From contig DASYSA010000485.1 of NCBI GenBank assembly GCA_036003885.1, positions 1 through 21,233 on the forward strand: 21,233 nt of DNA, read 5' to 3'. The stretch's first letter is position 1. Each line of letters starts with the position of its first letter. The stretch is from DASYSA01 sp036003885 (GTDB lineage: Bacteria > Acidobacteriota > Blastocatellia > UBA7656). Below are positions 14,888 through 21,233 of this stretch, piece by piece. Both the position numbers and the translations under genes were made by a program. A model generated the notes under the pieces. The model was not told the DNA's origin, ran no database searches, and saw only the letters and a program-made list of their open reading frames with translations.

Positions 14888-16960
14888 CTAGCGGGTAGGT
14901 TCGCTGTTATACTGCTGCAGTTTACGGTACAGCGTCTTGCGGCCGATGCCCAGGATCTGAGCCGTGCGGGACTTGTCGCCTCGGGTATAGGCCAGGGTCT
15001 CGAGGATCAAACGTCTTTCGACCTCATCCATCGTGGCTCCGATCTCAACCTCGACCGACTTACGAGCATCCGTTTCACTCTCGGCGCCTCGAACGCCGTC
15101 GGGAAGATCATCGACTGTGATCATCAGACCCTGAGTGATTATCACAGCTCGTTCTATTGCGTTCTCCAACTCTCGCACATTGCCGGGCCAGTCGTAGCGG
15201 CGCAGCCGGGCCAGCGCTTTCTCAGTCACGCCGGTGATATTCTTTCCCGAGCGCTTCTTATAGATTTCGAGGAAATGGATCGCCAGCAGAGGAATGTCCT
15301 CTCGGCGTTCGCGCAGCGGCGGCAGCTTGATCGGATAGACGTTCAGCCTGTAGAAGAGGTCTCGCCTGAAGCGACTTGCGCCAACCGCTTCTTCAAGGTC
15401 GAGATTCGATGCGGCAATCACGCGCACGTCGGTCTTGACCATCTCGTTGCCGCCCACCCGGGTGAATTCGCCGTTCTGAAGCACGCGCAGCAGGCGCACC
15501 TGGGCCGCCAGACTCATCTCGCCTATTTCGTCCAGGAAGAGAGTCCCGCCATTTGCCTCCTCAAAGACGCCGATTCGACGAGTTCGCGCGTCGGTGAACG
15601 CGCCCTTCTCATGCCCGAAGAGTTCAGACTCCAGGAGGGTCTCGGGTATCGCGCCGCAGTTGATCTTCTTATAAGGCTTCTCCGCCCGAGACCCGCGAGA
15701 CTGAATGAGGTCGGCCATCATCTCCTTGCCGGTACCCGACTCGCCCTGCAGCAGCACGGTCGACGGGCTGTCGGCTACGTAGACCGCCATTTCCACGCAG
15801 CGCATCACATTGTCGCTCTTGCCGACGAATCCGGGGTTGTGCCCGCTTTGCGCCTCCTCCAGTTCGCGGCGCAACCGTAGAATCTCAGCCGACAGACGCG
15901 CCTTCGACAGCGCAATGGCCAACTGGTCGGCGATGCCGATCGCCAGGGCAGTTTCATCTCGCGTGAAGTGGTTTCGTGGCTGGGGCCACAACATTACCAG
16001 TGCGCCGAATATCTTGTCCTCGATGACGATCGGAGCGACTATCGCTGCGCCGGCCTTGAAGACCTCGGTCAGAAAGACTCGGGTGTAGTCGTTCTGATCG
16101 GGACTCAGGATCCTGAGCATCTGCCCGCGCTCGATGTTCTTGGGCAGCATCACCTGAATCGGAATCTTGAGAGACGCCTGCTTCAAGATGTCGGAACCGA
16201 CGTCGCCGGCGGTTCTGAGGTTGGTGAAGTGAATGTCGTTGTTATTGGAATCGAGTATCGCCAGACATGCCGCGTCTATGTGAAGCAGGTCCAGCGCCTT
16301 GTCCAGAATGCGATTGGTAACCTCTGAAGAATCGGAGCCGGTGTTTATGTCGTTCGCGATCTCGAGCAGAGCCTTGGTTATCCGCGCCTCCTTCTCCATC
16401 TCGCTGTAGATATGGGTATACCGGTAGCCGATCGCAATCTGCTGTGCGAGGCCGCGGATGCAGTTTATCTCGTCCTCTTTCCAGTGGTAGTTCTGCCGGC
16501 AGTAATGGAGCCCGATCATACCCATCAGCTCCCAGTTCGAGGCGATCGGCACGATGAGCACGGACTTGCTTCCCAAACTCTCAGAGAGCGAGCGAATCAC
16601 GAACGGCAGTTCTGGCGAAGAGGTGTCTTTGACGACCTGCGGACTGTAGAGGTCGATGCTTTCATGGAGTCGATCGAGGTCGATCGGCACTCGCAGGCCA
16701 AGCGACGACGGAACCGGCTCGGAGGCATCCTCGGCCCGATATTCGTGAGTTATCTGAAGCTCGCCCTCGGGCGTGAGGGTCATCACGTCGCAGCGGTCCA
16801 CCTCCATCATCTTGCCCACCTGATTAACCGTAGCCTGAAGAAAAAGGTCGAGGTTAATGACAGAGAAGGTCTCTGATCCGATACGGCTCAGAATCGCCTC
16901 ACGCGCCTCGTACATCCTTAGCTTGCGTTCGAGCGAAAGAGTTTGTGCGCTACTTGTCAT
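14888..16960 (-). CDS. sigma-54-dependent activator with two GAF domains and a Fis-type HTH
   Basis: Enhancer-binding protein of 690 residues from the ATG at 16960. The frame continues to a GTG at 17005, but the longer leader is less likely. Two GAF-like sensor domains (about 25-185 and 195-355) precede the AAA+ domain (about 380-610) and a C-terminal Fis helix-turn-helix. AAA+ landmarks are Walker A GESGTGKE (406-413), the sigma-54 contact loop GAFTDA (453-458), Walker B GGTLFLDEIGEM (471-482), a sensor/arginine-finger region FRRDLFYRLNVYPI and YDWPGNVRELENA. The DNA-binding end is TAQILGIGRKTLYRKLQQY. The layout resembles FhlA. No receiver domain is present, so activity is probably set by a small ligand or partner binding the GAFs. 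The contact loop has Asp in place of the second Gly of GAFTGA. Confidence 0.92.
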   Translation of the reverse strand: MTSSAQTLSLERKLRMYEAREAILSRIGSETFSVINLDLFLQATVNQVGKMMEVDRCDVMTLTPEGELQITHEYRAEDASEPVPSSLGLRVPIDLDRLHESIDLYSPQVVKDTSSPELPFVIRSLSESLGSKSVLIVPIASNWELMGMIGLHYCRQNYHWKEDEINCIRGLAQQIAIGYRYTHIYSEMEKEARITKALLEIANDINTGSDSSEVTNRILDKALDLLHIDAACLAILDSNNNDIHFTNLRTAGDVGSDILKQASLKIPIQVMLPKNIERGQMLRILSPDQNDYTRVFLTEVFKAGAAIVAPIVIEDKIFGALVMLWPQPRNHFTRDETALAIGIADQLAIALSKARLSAEILRLRRELEEAQSGHNPGFVGKSDNVMRCVEMAVYVADSPSTVLLQGESGTGKEMMADLIQSRGSRAEKPYKKINCGAIPETLLESELFGHEKGAFTDARTRRIGVFEEANGGTLFLDEIGEMSLAAQVRLLRVLQNGEFTRVGGNEMVKTDVRVIAASNLDLEEAVGASRFRRDLFYRLNVYPIKLPPLRERREDIPLLAIHFLEIYKKRSGKNITGVTEKALARLRRYDWPGNVRELENAIERAVIITQGLMITVDDLPDGVRGAESETDARKSVEVEIGATMDEVERRLILETLAYTRGDKSRTAQILGIGRKTLYRKLQQYNSEPTR

Positions 16961-17014
16961 TGTTTCTGACCTGAATCGAGAGGTGAAGAGCGCGCGGACT
17001 GCCACTACCGCCGC

Positions 17015-17054
17015 TGAGTCGGGGAATTATGACTCAACAACCGCATGCGCGCAA
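17015..17054 (-). promoter_or_regulatory. candidate promoter and overlapping dyad upstream of the sigma-54 activator
   Basis: On the minus strand, TTGCGC (17054-17049), a 17-base spacer and CATAAT (17031-17026) form a promoter-like pair. The -10 lies inside the dyad TGAGTC-N10-GACTCA (17015-17036). A repressor or autoregulator bound there would block the promoter. The leader to 16960 would be about 59 bases. Confidence 0.38.
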
Positions 17055-17060
17055 GGTGAT

Positions 17061-17179
17061 GGCAAAAGCCGATTTGCCCAATACTCCAGCGCGCTCGAGT
17101 TTGGACCCGCTTGCACTGGAGTTCACGCCAGGTCGCGAACAGTACCCTGTGCGGTTTAAAGGTGGCTGCCTCTTGCGAG
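17061..17179. other. small hairpins downstream of the subtilase gene
   Basis: Two inverted repeats lie in the spacer after the subtilase stop: a five-bp stem with GCAA loop on the minus strand (17166-17179) and GGCAAA...TTTGCC at 17061-17078. Neither has a convincing U-tract, so termination is only possible. Nothing else is visible between 17055 and 17196. Confidence 0.3.
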
Positions 17180-17196
17180 GCCCTGCCGCTATTAGC

Positions 17197-18942
17197 TCAA
17201 CGGCTGAAGTTGAGCGCCTGGCTCAATCCTCCGTCAGGATTCAGAAGTCTGACCTGGACCGAAGCCCCTGCCGGAAACGCGCTCTCGGGCACTGTCGACA
17301 CGACACGCGACTGGTCCCCGCCCTTGAACTTGGCCTTGTATTTCGATGCCCCCACCAACGCAACCGCACCCTGCTGGATACCCTCCCCATACAGGAGCAG
17401 CTTTCCGGTATTGGTCTTGTACTTCAGTCTGGTAAGCGAAGGCGGCGTTATGCTGATCTGGATCGTTAGCGCCCCGTAGGCATTGAGCCTTCCACTCGTC
17501 TTGACGAAGCGTTGAAGACTCTCCCTCACATCGACGCTTTCGAGTATTCGGCGCTTAAGGACGGTAACGTAGTCGTCGGGATACCTGGATCTGACGAGGG
17601 CGGCTACGCCCGATACATAAGCCGCGGCTGCGCTGGTTCCGTCGATGTTGCCGTACCAGTCATCGGGATTCGAAGACTGAGTGCAGGCCGAGCACTGGCC
17701 TCGCGCGGAGGTTGTGAATACCGCCATGCCGGGCGCCGCAAGGTCCACGCTGTTCTTGCCGTAGCCGCTCAGCACTATTGTTGGCTCGAAAGGCGGATGC
17801 CAGATTTCGTCGTTGTACTGCGAGGCCGCCGTCACGATCTCGTTATCCAGTTGATAGGCCCCCGGATACACTTTGGTCACATCGTCGTTGACTCCCTGAT
17901 TTCCCGCAATGCAGACCAGCAGCACGCCCGCGTCGTTTGTCGCCGCGACCGCGTCTCTAAGCGCGTTAGCCTGGTCTTCGGGTACCGAGAGCAGAGTCGT
18001 CCAGCTCGCATTTATTATTGAAGCCCCCGCGGCTATCGAGTAGAGCAGCGCCCGCGCCGCGTCAGCCACTGTGGCGTTGATATCGGAGGGTCCCGGGCCT
18101 GTCCGCCTGAAGAATTTCACCGGAAGAATCCTGGACTGCGACATCCCGCTGATGCCCGCTTGGTTATTGGTCCTGGCAGCGATGATGCCGGCCATCTCTG
18201 TACCGTGACCCACGACGTCGCTCACATCGTTATTTCCATCGGCGACATTGTAGCCATTCACATCATCGACATATCCGTTACCATCGTCGTCTCTGCCGTT
18301 GCCGGCAATCTCGCGCGGGTTCGTGTAAATGTTGGGTGCGAGGTCGGGGTGAGTGATGTCCATCCCCGTATCGGTCACCGCCACGATCACGTCCGGGCTG
18401 CCGATCGTAATCGTCCAGGCTTCGGTAGCCTTGATGTCAGCGTCGAGCGTCGCGGGATAACCAGTAACACCGAGGCCGAGGTTCCGAAGCGCCCACTGCT
18501 CTCCAAACTTCGGGTCATCGGGAATGAACGATCCCAGCTTTATGAAGTAGTTCGGCTCGGCGTACTCGACCGCGTCGTTGGCCTTGAGCCGCGAAATGGT
18601 CTGATACATGTCGACGCCGGAATCTACCTTCAGCACAAAGATGCGATCGAGACCATGCTGCGAGATGATCCCATCGAGACGCTCGGCACCACTACGGCGG
18701 GCGAGCGGTTCCGAATTGCCATCTCTCACTAGTGCGAGATTGGAATCGGTGGAGCCCGCCATTGCGTCGACTTGGGCGGCGACCTGAGCCAGATCATCCG
18801 CGCCGTGCTTAAGCTTGACGATGACTTCTCCCGGCGCATAGGCTAGCTCGGCGCCTGAAGCCCTGGCGGGGATCGTTATTCGCGTGCCGATTGCGATATT
18901 GGAGACAATGAGAGCCAGAATCGTGAGGAAGAATCTGCGCAT
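17197..18942 (-). CDS. secreted subtilisin-like serine protease (S8) with propeptide
   Basis: Exported peptidase of 581 residues. Residues 1-29 are a signal peptide. About 35-135 resemble a fervidolysin-type inhibitor propeptide (YAPGEVIVKLK at the start, NDAVEYAEPNYFI at the end). The catalytic domain (about 145-490) has Asp191 in VAVTDTGMDITHPDL, His246 in VVGHGTEMAG, the oxyanion Asn348 in CIAGNQG and Ser437 in IDGTSAAAAYVSG. An Asp-rich loop, NGRDDDGNGYVDDVNG (215-230), looks like a calcium site. Residues after about 498 form a small beta domain beginning TPPSLTRLKY, similar in character to IPT/TIG folds. AGGA precedes the ATG at 18942. It is divergent from the ECF sigma operon and has its own promoter-like sequence. 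Substrate and the trigger for propeptide removal are unknown. Confidence 0.92.
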   Translation of the reverse strand: MRRFFLTILALIVSNIAIGTRITIPARASGAELAYAPGEVIVKLKHGADDLAQVAAQVDAMAGSTDSNLALVRDGNSEPLARRSGAERLDGIISQHGLDRIFVLKVDSGVDMYQTISRLKANDAVEYAEPNYFIKLGSFIPDDPKFGEQWALRNLGLGVTGYPATLDADIKATEAWTITIGSPDVIVAVTDTGMDITHPDLAPNIYTNPREIAGNGRDDDGNGYVDDVNGYNVADGNNDVSDVVGHGTEMAGIIAARTNNQAGISGMSQSRILPVKFFRRTGPGPSDINATVADAARALLYSIAAGASIINASWTTLLSVPEDQANALRDAVAATNDAGVLLVCIAGNQGVNDDVTKVYPGAYQLDNEIVTAASQYNDEIWHPPFEPTIVLSGYGKNSVDLAAPGMAVFTTSARGQCSACTQSSNPDDWYGNIDGTSAAAAYVSGVAALVRSRYPDDYVTVLKRRILESVDVRESLQRFVKTSGRLNAYGALTIQISITPPSLTRLKYKTNTGKLLLYGEGIQQGAVALVGASKYKAKFKGGDQSRVVSTVPESAFPAGASVQVRLLNPDGGLSQALNFSR

Positions 18943-18975
18943 AAGTCCTGAACGTGTCCTTCTAAGTAGTTCTTG

Positions 18976-19004
18976 CTTATACCCGAAGGGAGTAGTTTTT
19001 TCAA
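18976..19004 (-). promoter_or_regulatory. sigma-70 promoter for the subtilase gene
   Basis: On the minus strand TTGAAA (19004-18999) is followed by a 17-base spacer and TATAAG (18981-18976). The leader to the ATG at 18942 would be about 27 bases. This is one of the best consensus matches in the window. Confidence 0.58.
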
Positions 19005-19014
19005 TACAAATCGC

Positions 19015-19076
19015 ATTTCGGGTGGCCGAAATCAGGCGGGCCGGCTTACGAAAACTGCATTCGCAGGCGGGCCGGC
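19015..19076. repeat. hairpin and 13-bp direct repeat upstream of the ECF sigma gene
   Basis: ATTTCGG-GTGG-CCGAAAT (19015-19032) is a perfect seven-bp stem with a four-base loop. CAGGCGGGCCGGC occurs twice, at 19033-19045 and 19064-19076, with a 31-base repeat distance (three helical turns). The position between divergent promoters suggests a binding site, but none is known to match. Confidence 0.55.
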
Positions 19077-19090
19077 CGCGTACTTAGAGT

Positions 19091-19672
19091 ATGGTGGGGT
19101 GGGAAGGGACAATTCAATTGACCGGGGAGACTGTCGATCGGGCGGAGGAAACGCTGGCAAGATCAGTCAGTGGCGATCAATTGGCCTTTGCTCAAATCGT
19201 GCGTGAGCAACAGGGCATGGTCTTTAGCCTCGCTTACCACTTTTTGAGGGATCGGTCACTGGCTGAGGAATTGGCGCAAGAGGTTTTCCTTCTTCTCCAC
19301 CAAAACCTCTCCGCCATGAAGTCTTCCGCTCACCTCACCTACTGGCTGCGCAAGGTGACCAGCCATCGCTGCATTGACCAGACCCGGCGGCTTAAGGTGA
19401 GGCCGCAGGTAAGCCTGGAAGATGTGCCCGAGCCGGCCGGGGTCACCTCGACGTCGGATCCGCTGCTGAGCGAGGTTCTGCGACGGGTGGTTGGGACCCT
19501 GCCTGAGAAGGCGCGGATGGTGGTGCTGCTGCGCTATCAGGAGGACCTCGAACCGGCGGAGATAGCCGAAGTTTTGAAGATGCCCGTGAACACAGTTAAA
19601 AGCCATTTGCGGCGGTCGCTCGCAACATTGCGTGAGAAGCTGACTCGCTGCCTTGGGGAGGTACCAGTATGA
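19091..19672 (+). CDS. ECF-type RNA polymerase sigma factor
   Basis: Small sigma-70 family factor that redirects RNA polymerase, 193 residues. Region 2 runs about 35-101: QGMVFSLAYHFLRDRSLAEE, LAQEVFLLLHQNL and YWLRKVTSHRCIDQTRR, the core-binding and -10 recognition helices. After a linker, region 4 (about 136-186) has LPEKARMVVLLRYQEDLEP, AEIAEVLKMPVNTVKSHLRR and the C-terminal helix, the -35 recognition helix-turn-helix. The ATG at 19091 has no clear ribosome binding site. A TTG at 19118, with GGAAGGGA about nine bases upstream, would give a protein nine residues shorter and is a serious alternative. The stop overlaps the next start as ATGA (19669-19672), so the downstream anti-sigma is translationally coupled. 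The ECF subgroup is not assigned. Confidence 0.9.
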   Translation: MVGWEGTIQLTGETVDRAEETLARSVSGDQLAFAQIVREQQGMVFSLAYHFLRDRSLAEELAQEVFLLLHQNLSAMKSSAHLTYWLRKVTSHRCIDQTRRLKVRPQVSLEDVPEPAGVTSTSDPLLSEVLRRVVGTLPEKARMVVLLRYQEDLEPAEIAEVLKMPVNTVKSHLRRSLATLREKLTRCLGEVPV

Positions 19673-20187
19673 GCCGCCTTGACGATGAATTGAGAAAGGC
19701 ATTTCGCCGCGAGACGCCGTCGGCCGACTTCGCCGAACGGGTTTTGAAGGCGGTAGCCGCAGCCCCGGTGCCCAAACGGAAATGGTGGGACGAATTGTTG
19801 TCCCTCCTGGCGACGCCGAAGGTGCGATTGGTTGCGGTGGGGGTCGCGGTTTCGTTGCTGGTAGTGCTCTGGGCGACTCAGTCTAAACGGGTTCAGGTAC
19901 CCGACAAGACGGACTCGCGGGCTGAGGTTGAGAAGCAAGTGAGCCCTGGTCCTGCTGATAAAAACCCGGCAGCGCCGAACGAAGTCGCCAACAACGTCAC
20001 TGAGAAAGACCAGGTGGTCCCTCAGCATCCGCGGCATAGTCCGATCAAGCCCAGGAGGCATGTCTCCGAAAGGCGGGAAGTCGCGAAGTCCGAAGGGGAG
20101 ATCGCCAAGGACCAGTTGATGCTTGCGCTGCACATCGCCGGCGCTTCCCTGTACGAGGCTCAGAGGATGGTCAAAGCGGGAGAATGA
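19669..20187 (+). CDS. membrane anti-sigma factor without zinc motif
   Basis: A 172-residue single-span membrane protein, very likely the partner that holds the upstream ECF sigma. The cytoplasmic N-terminus (DDELRKAFRRETPSADFAER, 5-24, then VLKAV) resembles the start of many ECF anti-sigma domains. A membrane span lies at about 52-70 (VRLVAVGVAVSLLVVLWAT). The rest is a Pro/Lys-rich stalk followed by a conserved-looking helical end (EIAKDQLMLALHIAGASLYE and on to the C-terminus). There is no HxxxCxxC zinc motif and no cysteine at all. Identification rests on its position after the sigma gene, the ATGA overlap and the topology, so the function is inferred. The C-terminal helix outside the membrane may meet the exported proteins coded next. 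Confidence 0.78.
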   Translation: MSRLDDELRKAFRRETPSADFAERVLKAVAAAPVPKRKWWDELLSLLATPKVRLVAVGVAVSLLVVLWATQSKRVQVPDKTDSRAEVEKQVSPGPADKNPAAPNEVANNVTEKDQVVPQHPRHSPIKPRRHVSERREVAKSEGEIAKDQLMLALHIAGASLYEAQRMVKAGE

Positions 20188-20228
20188 AAGAATACCTTCC
20201 GCGAGAGAAAGTACGAAACGGAGGAATC

Positions 20229-20822
20229 ATGAAAACGCTCATACCCAACTTAAGAAGATTGCCAGGCTTTTGCCTGCTCGCATTATTCGCCGTCATACCT
20301 GCGAGCGCCCAGCAGGGCAAGATTCACATAGATCATCTGGAGAGGCTCGCGACCCGCGCGGTCGAGACAGTGGATGTCACGGTCGATGACAAGCTGATAA
20401 CGCTCGCCTGGAAATTCCTTGGGGAAAGGTCACCCGACGAGAAACTGGTTAAGGACATCATCAAAGACCTGAAGGGCGTCTTCGTCAAGCGATTCGTCTT
20501 CGAGAAAGAGAGCGAGTACACCGACGCCGACGTCGAGACCATACGATCGCAGCTCAACGCCCCCGGCTGGTCGAAGGTCGTGGGCGTCCGAAGCAGACGC
20601 CAGGGTGCGAACGTCGACGTCCACATCATGACCGAGGAGAGTTTGATCAAAGGGCTGGCCGTCCTGGTCGCCGAACCCAAGGCATTGACTGTTGTTAATA
20701 TCGTCGGCCCAATCGATGTGGAGAAGCTCAGCCAACTCGGAGGCAGGTTCGGGATTCCAATTCTTGATCTTGAGCGGATGGGCACAACCACAAAGGTCAA
20801 GGAGAAGGAGACCAAACCATGA
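20229..20822 (+). CDS. exported DUF4252-family protein
   Basis: A 197-residue exported protein of the DUF4252 family, function unknown, often coded next to ECF sigma/anti-sigma genes. I chose the ATG at 20229 because GGAGG precedes it and it opens a signal peptide (MKTLIPNLRRLPGFCLLALF, cut after PASA). An in-frame ATG at 20184, overlapping the previous stop as ATGA, would put 15 extra polar residues before it. The mature part has IHIDHLERLATRAVETVDVT, AWKFLG, VKDIIKDLKGVFVKRFVFEK, LNAPGWSKVVGVRSRR, VDVHIMTEE and LAVLVAEPKALTVVNIVG, the family core in order. It ends in a Lys/Glu-rich tail. Its stop overlaps the next start as ATGA. A periplasmic role linked to the anti-sigma is an inference. 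Confidence 0.85.
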   Translation: MKTLIPNLRRLPGFCLLALFAVIPASAQQGKIHIDHLERLATRAVETVDVTVDDKLITLAWKFLGERSPDEKLVKDIIKDLKGVFVKRFVFEKESEYTDADVETIRSQLNAPGWSKVVGVRSRRQGANVDVHIMTEESLIKGLAVLVAEPKALTVVNIVGPIDVEKLSQLGGRFGIPILDLERMGTTTKVKEKETKP

Positions 20823-21233
20823 CCACGCGAACGAGGGCGCTTCCGCTCGGCTTAGTGGCCGTGATATTCATTTCGCTGGCAGGCACCAGCGCTTCAGCAG
20901 GCGACCATAGCTTCAGTTCGGTCGTCAGTCACATCAAGTCAAACTATCGCGCCAGACAGCAGGGCTTCTTTGGGGCGATGATGCTTGCAAGGTTCGCGGT
21001 CAAGGTTGTGCGGCCTGCTGGAGTCAAGAATTTCAAGGTCGCCTACCTGAAAAACCTGGACTTCTCTGACCGGCCGGGTAGAACCGAGTTCCAGGCGGCT
21101 GCCAGAAACGTGATCAGCAGTGAGTGGCAGCCGCTGGTCCAGTACAACTCGATGAAGCAGAATCAGTACACACATGTTTACTACACTCAGGAGAAGGATC
21201 ACGTGAAGCTGCTGGTCGTCACATTGCAGAAGG
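20819..21233 (+). CDS. exported protein related to DUF4252, C-terminus cut by window
   Basis: The start is ATG at 20819, overlapping the DUF4252 stop (ATGA), with AAGGAG upstream. The frame is open for 138 codons to the right edge, so the gene is partial. A signal peptide (MTTRTRALPLGLVAVIFISL, cut near SASA) is followed by SFSSVVSHIKSNYRARQQGF, ARFAVKVVRPAGVKNFKVAY, EWQPLVQY, THVYYTQEKDHVKLLVVTLQ. The part from VKNFKVAY onward aligns with the upstream DUF4252 protein from LKGVFVKRF onward almost without gaps: the same W-x-x-x-V, S-x-x-Q, H-x-x-x-x-E and LxVL pattern. I infer a diverged paralogue. Function is unknown, and the operon context suggests the same envelope pathway. Confidence 0.75.
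   Translation, partial: MTTRTRALPLGLVAVIFISLAGTSASAGDHSFSSVVSHIKSNYRARQQGFFGAMMLARFAVKVVRPAGVKNFKVAYLKNLDFSDRPGRTEFQAAARNVISSEWQPLVQYNSMKQNQYTHVYYTQEKDHVKLLVVTLQK

Noticed and set aside
14702..15880. Open frame of 392 codons on the plus strand across the sigma-54 activator
   Set aside because: The opposite strand codes an unmistakable AAA+ activator, and the plus-strand product has no family features.
16961..17005. GTG at 17005 as start of the sigma-54 activator
   Set aside because: The added 15 residues contain no domain, and this start lies within the region expected to be the 5' leader from the candidate promoter.
17105..17130. Sigma-54 -24/-12 promoter on the minus strand before the activator gene
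   Set aside because: A TGGC and a TGCA are present, but the GG and GC are 13 bases apart instead of 10.
20184..20228. ATG at 20184 as start of the DUF4252 gene
   Set aside because: It would place 15 polar residues before the signal peptide. The ATG at 20229 has a strong GGAGG and a normal signal sequence.

Overview
The window is a gene-dense piece of a GC-rich bacterial chromosome. No rRNA, tRNA, phage, transposase or CRISPR locus was recognised. Several things fit Acidobacteriota, perhaps a Blastocatellia-type soil lineage: a giant TPR protein, an orphan Uma2-type nuclease, an ECF sigma / anti-sigma / DUF4252 operon, a subtilase with an N-terminal inhibitor-like region, and spacers full of short palindromic repeats. 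This placement is an inference from gene content, not from a marker gene.

Region 1 (1-6433) is metabolic. A ketopantoate reductase gene (minus strand, cut by the left edge) diverges from an alpha/beta hydrolase gene. That gene converges on a polytopic GT39/ArnT-like glycosyltransferase across a 70-bp palindrome of heptamers. A LeuA-like Claisen condensation enzyme with no regulatory domain follows, then an M20-family metallopeptidase. The LeuA-like gene is bracketed by two inverted copies of one intergenic repeat.

Region 2 (6514-9242) holds an MFS exporter (minus) and a LysR-type regulator (plus). They diverge across about 500 bp that carry a cluster of REP-like palindromes.

Region 3 (9243-14007) has a repeat-rich 339-bp spacer with a long inverted repeat and a likely promoter. 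It leads into a 1248-residue protein made almost wholly of 33 TPRs. An Uma2-family nuclease-like gene and a strong bidirectional terminator follow.

Region 4 (14122-18942, all minus strand) runs from subtilase to sigma-54 activator to secreted two-domain beta protein. The last two are 22 bp apart and probably co-transcribed.

Region 5 (19091-21233, plus strand) is a tightly packed operon: ECF sigma factor, membrane anti-sigma factor without a zinc motif, exported DUF4252 protein, and a second exported protein cut by the right edge. The second exported protein aligns collinearly with the DUF4252 protein, so the pair looks like a duplication. This is the best candidate for an incompletely described envelope-signalling system.

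The most unusual non-coding signal is a family of 7-bp-period tandem repeats, often in inverted arms, in the spacers at 1774-1843, 3626-3780 and 5126-5152. REP-like or long inverted repeats also lie at 7917-8215 and 9250-9443. All motif calls, alignments and counts were made by eye. No database search was run.
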